A DNA stretch of 64,000 nt from Amylolactobacillus amylophilus DSM 20533 = JCM 1125 (GTDB lineage: Bacteria; Bacillota; Bacilli; Lactobacillales; Lactobacillaceae), in the NCBI RefSeq assembly GCF_001936335.1, contig NZ_CP018888.1, positions 620,001 through 684,000 of the forward strand, in the 5' to 3' direction. Shown here in pieces: positions 16,527-23,880 of this stretch. Each line of letters starts with the position of its first letter. Positions within the stretch are counted from its first letter, which is position 1. The notes under the pieces are model-generated. The model had not been told where the DNA came from. It saw only the letters and a list, made by a program, of their open reading frames with translations, and did not search any database. The position numbers and the translations under genes were made by a program.

Positions 16527-17987
16527 ATGCAGAAACGAAGCGCCAAACAAAAGATTGCTACTCTATTGATTCTGGTCTCCTTGATAATGCCACTAGGTAC
16601 ACCACTAACCATACCCGAACCAGTTGAGGCAGCAGTGTTCACCAACCAGGAAAAGGCATTAATCAGGCAGCTACAAAACGACTATGCTCAACTAGACAAG
16701 ACACCCTACAACAGTCAGAACCTCTACTCCATCGAGCCATCACTTCTTGACCCATTTAACCCTGGGGCACTGACACCGGCATACATTACTGCACAGATGG
16801 CATACATTAACTACTACCGCTACCTTTTTGACCTCCCAAGTATCTCATCTAACGAGGCAGATAATAAGTCTGCCCAAGTAACGGCAGCCATCATGGCCGC
16901 TGTGAATGCCAATCCATTTGTAGATCAACACGGACTAGAAAACGTCACTAAACCGGACTTTGTCAGTCAGGAGGATTGGCAGACTGCACAGCAAGTCTCA
17001 GCCGCATCAAACCTCAACTTTAACGTCTACGACGAGTCCGCTGGTGAGGTAGTCAAAGATTTCGTCACGGACAGCTATAATCTCACCGGAGCCGATACTG
17101 GACACCGTGCCTGGATTCTTTCAACACGCGCAAGTCAAACAGGTATTGGCGCTGCATACGGCACGAATGGTTACCGCTACTCCGTTCAAACCGCTGTTTT
17201 CGGCAACGATATCTTTCGTCAACCCACAAAGAGTAGTGTGCCCTACCCAAGTAGTGGGGTCTTTCCTATTGAACTACTCCAGGGCGAGAACATTGCGTGG
17301 TCGCTCTACCTATCTGATCAAGCGGTCACAGGCACTCCAGCAATCACCATTAAGGACTTAGATACGGGGCAGACGGTGAATGCCACAAATGTCGGTAACT
17401 ATAGTTCGAGCCACTACGGTAACTTTCAGACCGTAATTACATACTATCCCGGTAATATCAACCTGGTTTCAGGCCACGCGTACCAAGTGAATATTCAAGG
17501 TATCCTGCAATATACCTTTAAACTCTACAATCAGGTTGCGGCCAATCAGCCGGTTTACCAGGAAGAGAAGCCTAAACCAGTGGTACCGCCGACTCCAACG
17601 GAAGTTGCCGTTAATAAGTTAATGGAAGAGGCGGAGGCCCTGCGCGATTCCTTAAATTCTGGCCGAAAGATCAACAGTATTATTTTCGGTCGATCATACC
17701 AGGACGGACAGAAGTTCGTTAACTTGGGCGAGAAGCAATGGTTTCAAGACTACTACTATTATCGGAACCCGGAGATTCAGGCAGGTATCCTCGCTGTGCC
17801 CCGGGGCCGGGTGAACCTCCGTATTTATAACAGTCCTTATCCCAGCCACCAGAAGACAACATATGCCCGTCTCTTACCCCAGAACTCATATGCGTATGGA
17901 CAGAAAATCCAGTATGGCGATTTCACGTGGTACTATATCGGCCCAGAGCAGTGGGTTCGTGAGCGCACCATCAAGAAAATATCATAA
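16527..17987 (+). CDS. Secreted CAP-superfamily (SCP/PR1-like) protein
   Basis: 486 aa. The first 36 residues form a Sec signal peptide (basic start, LLILVSLIMPLG core, cleavage near PVEAAV). Residues 75-235 resemble a CAP domain of the SEC10/PgrA type (AQMAYINYYRYLFDLP, FNVYDESAGEVVKDF, TGHRAWIL). A beta-rich middle and Pro-rich linker (near 355-365) lead to a C-terminal domain ending in WYYIGPEQWVRERTI, like a surface-layer or bacterial SH3-type wall-binding module. It is probably secreted and wall-associated. Role unknown. Confidence 0.75.
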   Translation: MQKRSAKQKIATLLILVSLIMPLGTPLTIPEPVEAAVFTNQEKALIRQLQNDYAQLDKTPYNSQNLYSIEPSLLDPFNPGALTPAYITAQMAYINYYRYLFDLPSISSNEADNKSAQVTAAIMAAVNANPFVDQHGLENVTKPDFVSQEDWQTAQQVSAASNLNFNVYDESAGEVVKDFVTDSYNLTGADTGHRAWILSTRASQTGIGAAYGTNGYRYSVQTAVFGNDIFRQPTKSSVPYPSSGVFPIELLQGENIAWSLYLSDQAVTGTPAITIKDLDTGQTVNATNVGNYSSSHYGNFQTVITYYPGNINLVSGHAYQVNIQGILQYTFKLYNQVAANQPVYQEEKPKPVVPPTPTEVAVNKLMEEAEALRDSLNSGRKINSIIFGRSYQDGQKFVNLGEKQWFQDYYYYRNPEIQAGILAVPRGRVNLRIYNSPYPSHQKTTYARLLPQNSYAYGQKIQYGDFTWYYIGPEQWVRERTIKKIS

Positions 17988-18106
17988 CAATAAATTACAA
18001 CTAGCAGAATAATTACAGTTTGGTTACATTGAAGTTTGCCGCTTGATTAAATAACGCAGTTTTTGCATAATGGAGTTAGAAAATAACCTTGGGGGCGTGA
18101 CTTACA

Positions 18107-18241
18107 GTGAGACCGGATGTATTTTTTCTAATTATTACAGGTATTTCATTAGTTGGCATTGTGAGCTATTTCGTGTTTGGCAAGAAACACCGGCACACTG
18201 AACAGGTCCAACCTAATAAAGAAGCGCTTGAGGCTAAATAG
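18107..18241 (+). CDS. 44-aa single-helix membrane peptide
   Basis: GTG start at 18107 is the only in-frame start, with GGGGG 11 nt upstream, which is a long spacing. The product starts MRPDVFFLIITGISLVGIV, has one transmembrane helix and then a basic FGKKHRH stretch and a hydrophilic tail. Its last codons and stop lie inside the terminator hairpin it shares with the convergent fic gene. No family is recognised. Confidence 0.5.
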   Translation: MRPDVFFLIITGISLVGIVSYFVFGKKHRHTEQVQPNKEALEAK

Positions 18242-18257
18242 TCTCAGGCGCTTTTTC
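18223..18257. terminator. Terminator hairpin overlapping both converging stop codons
   Basis: AGCGCTTGAG and CTCAGGCGCT pair and are followed by TTTTTCT on the plus strand. The stops of the 44-aa ORF (18239-18241) and the fic gene (18234-18236) are both inside the hairpin. Confidence 0.8.
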
Positions 18258-19505
18258 TATCTCTGCTAAATATCGACGAGAAATGACGTGCTGTAAAGGA
18301 CGTCGTTTAATGAGGTCAATTATTCCAGCTTCCGTGAGCTGTAAGAAGGCTTGGTTGATACTCCGGGCAGAGAGCCCCCTCTTCTTGCCTAACTCTTTTA
18401 TTTCATTATCAATAATACCAGTCGTGTCTGAATCATTGAACAGGCGTGATTGAACTAGCAGATAGAGGATATGTCTTTCTGGCGAATTTTCAGTATACTG
18501 CTCCATAATGTGCACCTTCGCGCGCTTGAGCTGTGTTGCTCTTTCGTTAAGAGACTGAATAATTAATGATTGCCTACTCGAGATTATTTCCATCAACTCA
18601 AGTACGAAACTTGTGCCATCGGCGAAATTATCAGCATCACCAGTATCCGAGAAAGCCTTATAGTACTTCTCACGATTAGATCTCACTGACTGGGAGAAAC
18701 TAATACCTGTAAAGATATCCAACTTACGTGCCAGATACATCGAAAGAATGTAGCGCCCGGTTCGACCATTACCATCATAAAAAGGATGGGTATTCTCGAA
18801 AAAATAATGACCGATTAACGCCTTAATTAGGAATGGTACATCATGCCCATTAATGAACATTAGCCAATCGGCCAACCTGTGGGTAATCTCAACCTCACTA
18901 GTCGGTGCTACTAAGACTTTCTTATCTACACTACCACCCTGAATATAAACTGGATTAGTTCTAAACAGTTGACCATCTGGTAAATCTGCCCGATTAATTT
19001 CACCCTTTAGTAGCTCATCGTAGATTATCCTAATATCCTCTAGATTCTCGATGTGCAAGAAGTCACCTTTTAAAATATCCTGGTATTTCTTGACTGTCGA
19101 AGTCAATCGCGCATTGGTCTTACTGTCATTAGCAGCTACGATTGCATCATCAACCTCTTGCCTAGTCGATTGTACTCCCTCAATTTCATTTGTACTAACG
19201 ATCTCATTACCCATTGTTTCGATTAGAAACTGACTAACTGCGATGTTAGGTAATTGTGCAGTTAGTCGCTTAATTTCGAGCGTACTGGTGAGAATCTGCT
19301 CAGTTCTTAACGTAATTTCTGGTAGATTGACAATAAAAATCGGATATCCGGCAGTTGCGAATTCTCCACGACGAATGAGATTTGGTTTCAAATTCGTATG
19401 GTAAGTTGTTTCAGAATTGAAACGTCGCTTATATTCATTAAGATAATTTTCCTGGTGGCCGGCTGTATTATATTTAACCACCTTTAACTGCTGATAATAT
19501 TGCAT
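18234..19505 (-). CDS. Fic-family AMP transferase with C-terminal winged helix
   Basis: 423 aa. The Fic active-site motif is complete: HPFYDGNGRTGR near residue 240. An N-terminal inhibitory helix motif STNEIEG near residue 105 ([S/T]xxxE[G/N]) marks it as a class II, self-inhibited Fic protein. The C-terminal 110 residues form a winged-helix domain (LGKKRGLSARSINQAFLQLT). The predicted activity is AMP transfer to a protein target. The promoter lies in a set of operator-like repeats, and the HTH domain makes self-regulation plausible. The ribosome site before 19505 is weak. Confidence 0.88.
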   Translation of the reverse strand: MQYYQQLKVVKYNTAGHQENYLNEYKRRFNSETTYHTNLKPNLIRRGEFATAGYPIFIVNLPEITLRTEQILTSTLEIKRLTAQLPNIAVSQFLIETMGNEIVSTNEIEGVQSTRQEVDDAIVAANDSKTNARLTSTVKKYQDILKGDFLHIENLEDIRIIYDELLKGEINRADLPDGQLFRTNPVYIQGGSVDKKVLVAPTSEVEITHRLADWLMFINGHDVPFLIKALIGHYFFENTHPFYDGNGRTGRYILSMYLARKLDIFTGISFSQSVRSNREKYYKAFSDTGDADNFADGTSFVLELMEIISSRQSLIIQSLNERATQLKRAKVHIMEQYTENSPERHILYLLVQSRLFNDSDTTGIIDNEIKELGKKRGLSARSINQAFLQLTEAGIIDLIKRRPLQHVISRRYLAEIEKAPETI

Positions 19506-19551
19506 ATTTACACCGAATTTTCTAATTGGTTAAAATAGGTTTTCTGTCAAT

Positions 19552-19710
19552 CTACATTATACATTTTTAATTCTATTTTGACAAAATGGCTGTTTTGTCA
19601 AATAAGGGACTACATTTTTAACTATATTTTGATAAAATGGCCGTTTCGTAAAATAAGGGACTACATTTTTAACTATATTTTGACAAAATGGCCGTTTTGT
19701 CAAATAATGG
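19552..19710 (-). promoter_or_regulatory. fic promoter with three tandem operator-like repeats
   Basis: Three copies of a roughly 51-bp unit. Each contains an inverted repeat with TTTGACAAAA and TTTTGTCAAA arms around a 6-bp TGGC(C/T)G centre: 19577-19602 perfect, 19628-19653 degenerate, 19679-19704 perfect. On the minus strand the gene-proximal copy supplies TTGTCA, followed after 17 bp by TATAAT, a good promoter. In the two distal copies the matching -10 has become TAGTCC. This looks like a duplicated operator with one working promoter. Confidence 0.75.
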
Positions 19711-19721
19711 ATTGAGATCCA

Positions 19722-19748
19722 CAAAAAAAGAGCTCAAATGAGCTCTTC
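19722..19748 (-). terminator. Terminator of the ZIP transporter gene
   Basis: AGAGCTC and GAGCTCT with a 4-nt loop, followed on the minus strand by seven T. Confidence 0.85.
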
Positions 19749-19760
19749 ATAACTTAATAG

Positions 19761-20585
19761 CTAACCTAGCGCGACATCCAGAATCATCATGACGACGAAA
19801 CCGGCCATAACGCCTAGAACGGCGAAGTGGTTCTTCTCACCGGTAATGGCAGCTTCTTGAGCAGTTGGAATCAACTCCTCGACTACCACGTAGATCATCG
19901 CACCAGCGGCAAAAGCCAGCGCGTACGGAAGAATCTCTGTTACCGATGTGACCAGCACGGCACCGGCAATCCCGGCAAGTGGTTCAACCACACCGGAAGC
20001 TTGACCATAGACAAAGGCCTTTGTCCGGCTCATTCCGCTCTGCCTCAACGGTACCGAGACGGCGGCTCCCTCCGGAAAGTTCTGGATACCAATTCCGAGG
20101 GCTACGGCAATTGCAGCGAGCAATGCGGCTTTCGGATCGGCTTGGGAAGCCAAGGCACCAAAGGCGACACCGACCGCGAGGCCTTCAGGAATGTTGTGTA
20201 ATGTGATAGAAAATACTAGTAATACGGTCCCACGAAAGCGCGGCGACATTCGTTCACCATCGGCTTCTTTCGGGAAATGCATGTGGGGAATCAGCTTATC
20301 AGAGAGATATAAGAAGAAACCACCGGCGGAAAAGCCCACGGCGACAATTAGCCAAGGAATTCCACCGCTATCTTCAGCGCGTTCAATTGCTGGGGCGAGC
20401 AAAGACCAGAAGCTGGCGGCAATCATGACGCCAGAAGCGAATCCGAGCATTAGATTGTAGACGTTCTTCTTGATGTCTTTGAAGAAAAATACGAGTGCAG
20501 CACCCAGAGCCGTCATGAGATACGTGAATAATGTACCTGCTAGGGCCTGTTGCCACGGGGCGAGGCCCATAAAAAACTCAGTCAT
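19761..20585 (-). CDS. ZIP-family divalent metal transporter
   Basis: ATG 20585 follows GGAGG by 8 nt and gives 274 aa. Eight hydrophobic helices are visible. The metal-binding helices carry HNIPEGLAVGVAFG and NFPEGAAVSVPLR, the ZIP signature, and a His-containing loop IPHMHFP follows helix 3. It probably takes up zinc (or manganese/iron) across the cytoplasmic membrane. It is a single-gene unit. Confidence 0.9.
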   Translation of the reverse strand: MTEFFMGLAPWQQALAGTLFTYLMTALGAALVFFFKDIKKNVYNLMLGFASGVMIAASFWSLLAPAIERAEDSGGIPWLIVAVGFSAGGFFLYLSDKLIPHMHFPKEADGERMSPRFRGTVLLVFSITLHNIPEGLAVGVAFGALASQADPKAALLAAIAVALGIGIQNFPEGAAVSVPLRQSGMSRTKAFVYGQASGVVEPLAGIAGAVLVTSVTEILPYALAFAAGAMIYVVVEELIPTAQEAAITGEKNHFAVLGVMAGFVVMMILDVALG

Positions 20586-20682
20586 GTTGTTATCCTCCAC
20601 ATAGATGATAACAGAAAAAGTTAGGTAAGGCTAATATAATATTTTGGAAAACGCCATTATTTGAAAAAGAGGGGTTGGACGC

Positions 20683-20708
20683 AAAAAACCACCGACTTAC
20701 GTCGATGG
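20683..20708 (-). terminator. Terminator of the former LPxTG gene
   Basis: CCATCGAC and GTCGGTGG (one G-T pair) with a 4-nt loop, followed on the minus strand by TTTTTT. Confidence 0.75.
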
Positions 20709-20728
20709 ATTCTTGTGGTTAAGGGAGA

Positions 20729-21395
20729 CTATTTGTCTTCCTCTTTTCTTCTCTTACCAAAGCCGAGGACTAACCCGCTGAGGGCAAGCATAATCATACC
20801 GAATATTCCGGCGTTTGATTTAGCTTCATCAGTCTGTGGTAATTTATCCTGGTCAATTGCACTTACAGTTGTTGGTTGACCGGAGTTGGTGCTGTTGGTA
20901 TTTGCTGTCATCTCAGGATTCATGTCTCGATCGATTTCAGTTTCTGTACCAGCATTGTTACTTGTTGAACCTGTGGTGCTACCTTCCTCAGGATTTACAA
21001 CATTAGTATTGTTACCACCTGTGGATGGCGTAACTGTTCCTGTAGTAGTTCCAGTAGTTACAGTCGTACTCTTGTCTTTAACTTCACCAGTCTTATTATC
21101 AACAATAGTAGTTGTTGTCGTGCCATCACCATTATCATGTTTGATTGTGGTAGTCTCACCATTGTTGTTTGCTGTTGTCTTGTTATCAATTACGACATTT
21201 TCACCCGTTGCCGGTACTTCTTTACCATTAACTATTGGGTTACCACCATTTGCAGTAAGTTCAACATTTGTTGTTGTGCCATCTGGGTTAACAGGCTTAG
21301 TTGTGATGTCCTTAACTTCACCAGTCTTGACGTCAATTGTCGTCGTAGTAGTGGTCTTTGGTTCACACCAGCGACTTCAATAACTACAATATTCA
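20729..21395 (-). pseudogene. C-terminal remnant of an LPxTG surface protein
   Basis: The frame ending at 20729 encodes Thr/Asn-rich repeats (TGEVKDITT and TGEVKDKST occur in two related blocks) and then LPQTDEAKSNAG, a hydrophobic helix and KRRKEEDK: a complete sortase sorting signal. Upstream the frame closes at about 21370; reading resumes one base out (VIEVAGV) for a few codons and then hits a stop. There is no start codon, signal peptide or ribosome site. So this is a 5'-truncated, frameshifted fragment. It is unlikely to be made. Confidence 0.75.
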
Positions 21396-21403
21396 ATTAT
21401 TAA

Positions 21404-22237
21404 CTACTTTGTATTGCTTAATGCCCACGGAATTGTCGAGAGCACGTAGAACACCGCGCCCACGATCACTAATTCGAGGAAAACCCCACTGCCGACCTCT
21501 AAGAAGAGTCCGAAGCCAAGACCAAATAATTGCTCAGGGTTAATGAACGTCGGAATCAGTGAAACAATACCAAAGAGGACGATGACGAATGCTGCCGCCC
21601 ACATCATCGCTCCACTCAAATCGTGGATAATCTCCCGCGCACCCAGGTAGCCACGCAGACGATGAATCACCGAGAAGATCATGATTAGACCCAACAAGAC
21701 AATCAGTCCACCTATTAGCCAGGCCAAGGTCACCGCGTTTGCTAATGCCGTCACTTCGGTTAAATTAAAGCCACTAGCAATAGCGTACTGCGCCGTGCGC
21801 TTGTTCTGATTAATCAACTTTTTAATCGCCTTCGTCTCCGTTGACGAGTTATCGTTGATGCGCTCGACCAGAATTGCCTGAATCCGCCGGGCTAAGCCCT
21901 GGTTGTCCGTCTTGAACCAATGAAATCCCAGTGTATAGTCAATCAATGCCTGGGCAATCGGCTCCGAGATTTCCTCCGTCAGCAAATTCTGCTCCGAAGC
22001 CCGGTCCGCACCAAGTGATTCAGCGAAAGTATTGAAGCCATCATTAAGCTTCGTGTTCACAATAACCGCGTTGCTCTCCTTCTTGACCTGCCGCTCCATG
22101 TAACTGGGATTCATGAATGTCGCCATGAAGAAGCCCACACTAATTAGAATAAAGAAGCTGAAGGCCAGGAACCCCTTGTACTTCTTATTCTCGCTCTGTT
22201 CCAGTCTGCGTCTACTTCTCGTTACTCTTTGTGCCAT
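21404..22237 (-). CDS. Membrane protein of unknown function, in operon with a TetR regulator
   Basis: 277 aa with four hydrophobic helices (near residues 23-42, 168-190, 210-232 and 245-270), a basic cytoplasmic start (RVTRSRRRLEQ) and a long extracytoplasmic loop between helices 1 and 2. No family is recognised. The gene follows the TetR-family gene by 20 bp on the same strand, so the regulator probably controls it. Confidence 0.65.
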   Translation of the reverse strand: MAQRVTRSRRRLEQSENKKYKGFLAFSFFILISVGFFMATFMNPSYMERQVKKESNAVIVNTKLNDGFNTFAESLGADRASEQNLLTEEISEPIAQALIDYTLGFHWFKTDNQGLARRIQAILVERINDNSSTETKAIKKLINQNKRTAQYAIASGFNLTEVTALANAVTLAWLIGGLIVLLGLIMIFSVIHRLRGYLGAREIIHDLSGAMMWAAAFVIVLFGIVSLIPTFINPEQLFGLGFGLFLEVGSGVFLELVIVGAVFYVLSTIPWALSNTK

Positions 22238-22257
22238 TTGATTCTCCTATTTATTAG

Positions 22258-22935
22258 TTAGGAATTAATCACTGCATCATCATCAAACATGTGATCAAGC
22301 GCTTGATGAACTTCCTCAATATCCGTTCGGCCAATTAACTCACGCGCATCAACCATCGTCTTCTCGACTTGCTCTTTATCGAAGTTCAAGAAAGTAATCA
22401 GAAAACTTGAGACCATAATGTAGGCAATCTGCTCTGCCGATAAGCCCAATTCAGTTCTTTTCGAATACAGGTTTCCACCACCAGCAATCATGTACGTTAA
22501 GCCGATGCGGACATCTTTATCCTCACCGAAGGCGTCCTTTAGTCCCTCGTCCTTCAGCCAGAGCATAATCAGCTGCACCCAACGGTCGATTGTCTCTGGG
22601 TCGCCGAAGATACTGTTAATGACATTATACAGCCCTGCATCCCTTGAACCAAGTTCCAACACCGTGTTGATGAAGACCATCGTCGCCGTGTATTCATTCG
22701 TCATCGCAATGCCATTCTCGTTCAGCTTTCCCAGAATGGTCGACATTAGGTTATGTAAGATATCATTTGTAAGTCTTGTTTTATGTGGATAGTACGATTG
22801 TAAGAGGGATTTCGAGATTCCAGACTCTTTAGCAATCATCTGCAGCGAAACACCCTCTAAGCCAGCTTGGCGCATCAGGGTAAACGCGCTGTTTAAGATT
22901 GTCTTCCGCCGCTCCATATTCTTCTTCCGTGGCAT
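22258..22935 (-). CDS. TetR-family transcriptional regulator
   Basis: 225 aa behind GAGGAGG. Residues 10-60 form the TetR HTH (RKTILNSAFTLMRQAGLEGV, KESGISKSLLQSYYPHK). The helical C-terminal ligand domain is divergent. It is first in a two-gene unit with the membrane protein. A candidate operator half-site pair CTATAC/GTATAG lies just upstream at about 22970-23000. Confidence 0.85.
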   Translation of the reverse strand: MPRKKNMERRKTILNSAFTLMRQAGLEGVSLQMIAKESGISKSLLQSYYPHKTRLTNDILHNLMSTILGKLNENGIAMTNEYTATMVFINTVLELGSRDAGLYNVINSIFGDPETIDRWVQLIMLWLKDEGLKDAFGEDKDVRIGLTYMIAGGGNLYSKRTELGLSAEQIAYIMVSSFLITFLNFDKEQVEKTMVDARELIGRTDIEEVHQALDHMFDDDAVINS

Positions 22936-23107
22936 CAGCTACCTCCTCTAAAAGTATATGATTACCTATACTATATCAAATTCAAATATATTTGTATAGC
23001 TAAGGAAGTTTATGATTTTGGTAAGCTTTTTAATCATTAATTCAACGCACAAATATTTTATTTTTACAAGTAAATATCGAAACCTACATATGTTATATAC
23101 TTGCGAA

Positions 23108-23322
23108 TGGTAACTGCCTCCGGAGGGAGGTGTTTTGCCGTAGATGATTTTTGCATTTCAGTTATCGCCCCACTTTTTGTGGGACTGGTAATCGTACTAG
23201 TCGATCATTGGTTAGATGACCGGCGGTAACTAGCAGTTACCACTGACCCACACACCTAAAACGTCGCTTTAGGTGAAAAAAATAGCCACTTTCCCTCGCC
23301 GGAAAGTGGCTATTGTGTTTTG
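23108..23322 (+). ncRNA. Fst/par-type type I toxin-antitoxin locus
   Basis: GGTAACTGC at 23109-23117 is complementary to GCAGTTACC at 23233-23241, the long-range pairing expected in Fst mRNAs, and GGTAACT is also repeated directly at 23225. CCTCC upstream can pair with the ribosome site GGAGGGAGG. A strong hairpin with AATAGCCACTTTCC and GGAAAGTGGCTATT arms (23281-23314) is a bidirectional terminator, as in par loci where toxin mRNA and antitoxin RNA converge. I could not fix the antitoxin promoter. Confidence 0.65.
23140..23229 (+). CDS. Fst-family type I toxin peptide without a standard start codon
   Basis: The 29-codon frame encodes DDFCISVIAPLFVGLVIV, then LVDHWLDDRR. This matches Fst-family toxins (conserved VIAPIFVGLV core, single membrane helix, charged tail). 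GGAGGGAGG lies 8-9 nt before the first codon, which is GTA where related genes have GTG or ATG. There is no other start in frame; a nearby ATG (23144) is in another frame. So the toxin may be silenced by a start-codon change or use a rare start. Confidence 0.7.
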   Translation, partial: VDDFCISVIAPLFVGLVIVLVDHWLDDRR

Positions 23323-23485
23323 CTGCTAGACTTTTGCATTTGTCGCAAAATTATTGTAACACGGATTGCGGCAAAGAGCTATCAAATCTCACCATCCAAT
23401 CTCGCAAAACTTCTTTACTGACAATATACTATATTATTTGAAAGCGATGTTATATTTGGTTTAATCTATGAACGGGGTTGAATGA

Positions 23486-23707
23486 ATGGAAACCGCAGCA
23501 AGAAAAATAGGTAACTCGGGGGGTATAATATTTCCACAAGAAATTGCTCCTAAAGTGGACGAAAAATTTAACATAATGCAAGGTGAAAGTTCATATGTTC
23601 TCAAACCAGAACGAGCCAATATTTTTAAGAATGCGTCTGCTTGGCAAGGGTTTAGAGATTTGCTCATCACATCGGACACAAAATGGGATTCGCTGGATGA
23701 TATCTAG
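23486..23707 (+). CDS. MazE/PemI-like antitoxin (orphan)
   Basis: 73 aa. It has an AbrB/MazE-type swapped-hairpin DNA-binding fold (ARKIGNSGGIIFPQEIAPKV) and an acidic toxin-binding tail (TSDTKWDSLDDI). It would normally neutralise a MazF/PemK RNase encoded right after it. Here only a 20-codon frame overlaps its stop (23697-23759), then non-coding sequence and a terminator. It is therefore an orphan antitoxin. Confidence 0.7.
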   Translation: METAARKIGNSGGIIFPQEIAPKVDEKFNIMQGESSYVLKPERANIFKNASAWQGFRDLLITSDTKWDSLDDI

Positions 23708-23759
23708 TAGCTCCCCCAAGGGATATGTCGACCTAGTCCACCGTTTCAACCATAATTAA
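23697..23759 (+). pseudogene. Possible remnant of the partner toxin gene
   Basis: ATG at 23697 overlaps the antitoxin stop in the way PemK starts overlap PemI. It encodes MISSSSPKGYVDLVHRFNHN and then stops. A faint similarity to the Pro-Lys-x-Gly-Asp start of MazF-type toxins can be seen. It may equally be chance. Confidence 0.25.
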
Positions 23760-23786
23760 ACTTCCTCCTTCTACCACATACCAGTT

Positions 23787-23866
23787 AAAAAGACTAGCCA
23801 AAATCTGACCTGTACCCCGAAAGTTAAAGTAACTTTTGGGGTATACCTCATCGGCTAGTCTTTTCT
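23787..23866 (-). terminator. Long terminator hairpin after the betaine transporter genes
   Basis: AAAAGACTAGCC pairs with GGCTAGTCTTTT, with an inner stem TACCCCGAAAGTT/AACTTTTGGGGTA. On the minus strand it is followed by a T run. Confidence 0.8.
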
Positions 23867-23880
23867 TAACTTGTTAAATA

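Noticed and set aside
19552-19710. CRISPR-like repeats upstream of fic
   Set aside because: The units are contiguous tandem copies with palindromes, not repeats separated by unique spacers.
20886-21383. Long plus-strand frame rich in Val/Leu opposite the LPxTG remnant
   Set aside because: It is the complement of Thr/Asn-rich repeats, which always gives Val/Leu-rich frames; the minus strand shows a genuine sorting signal.
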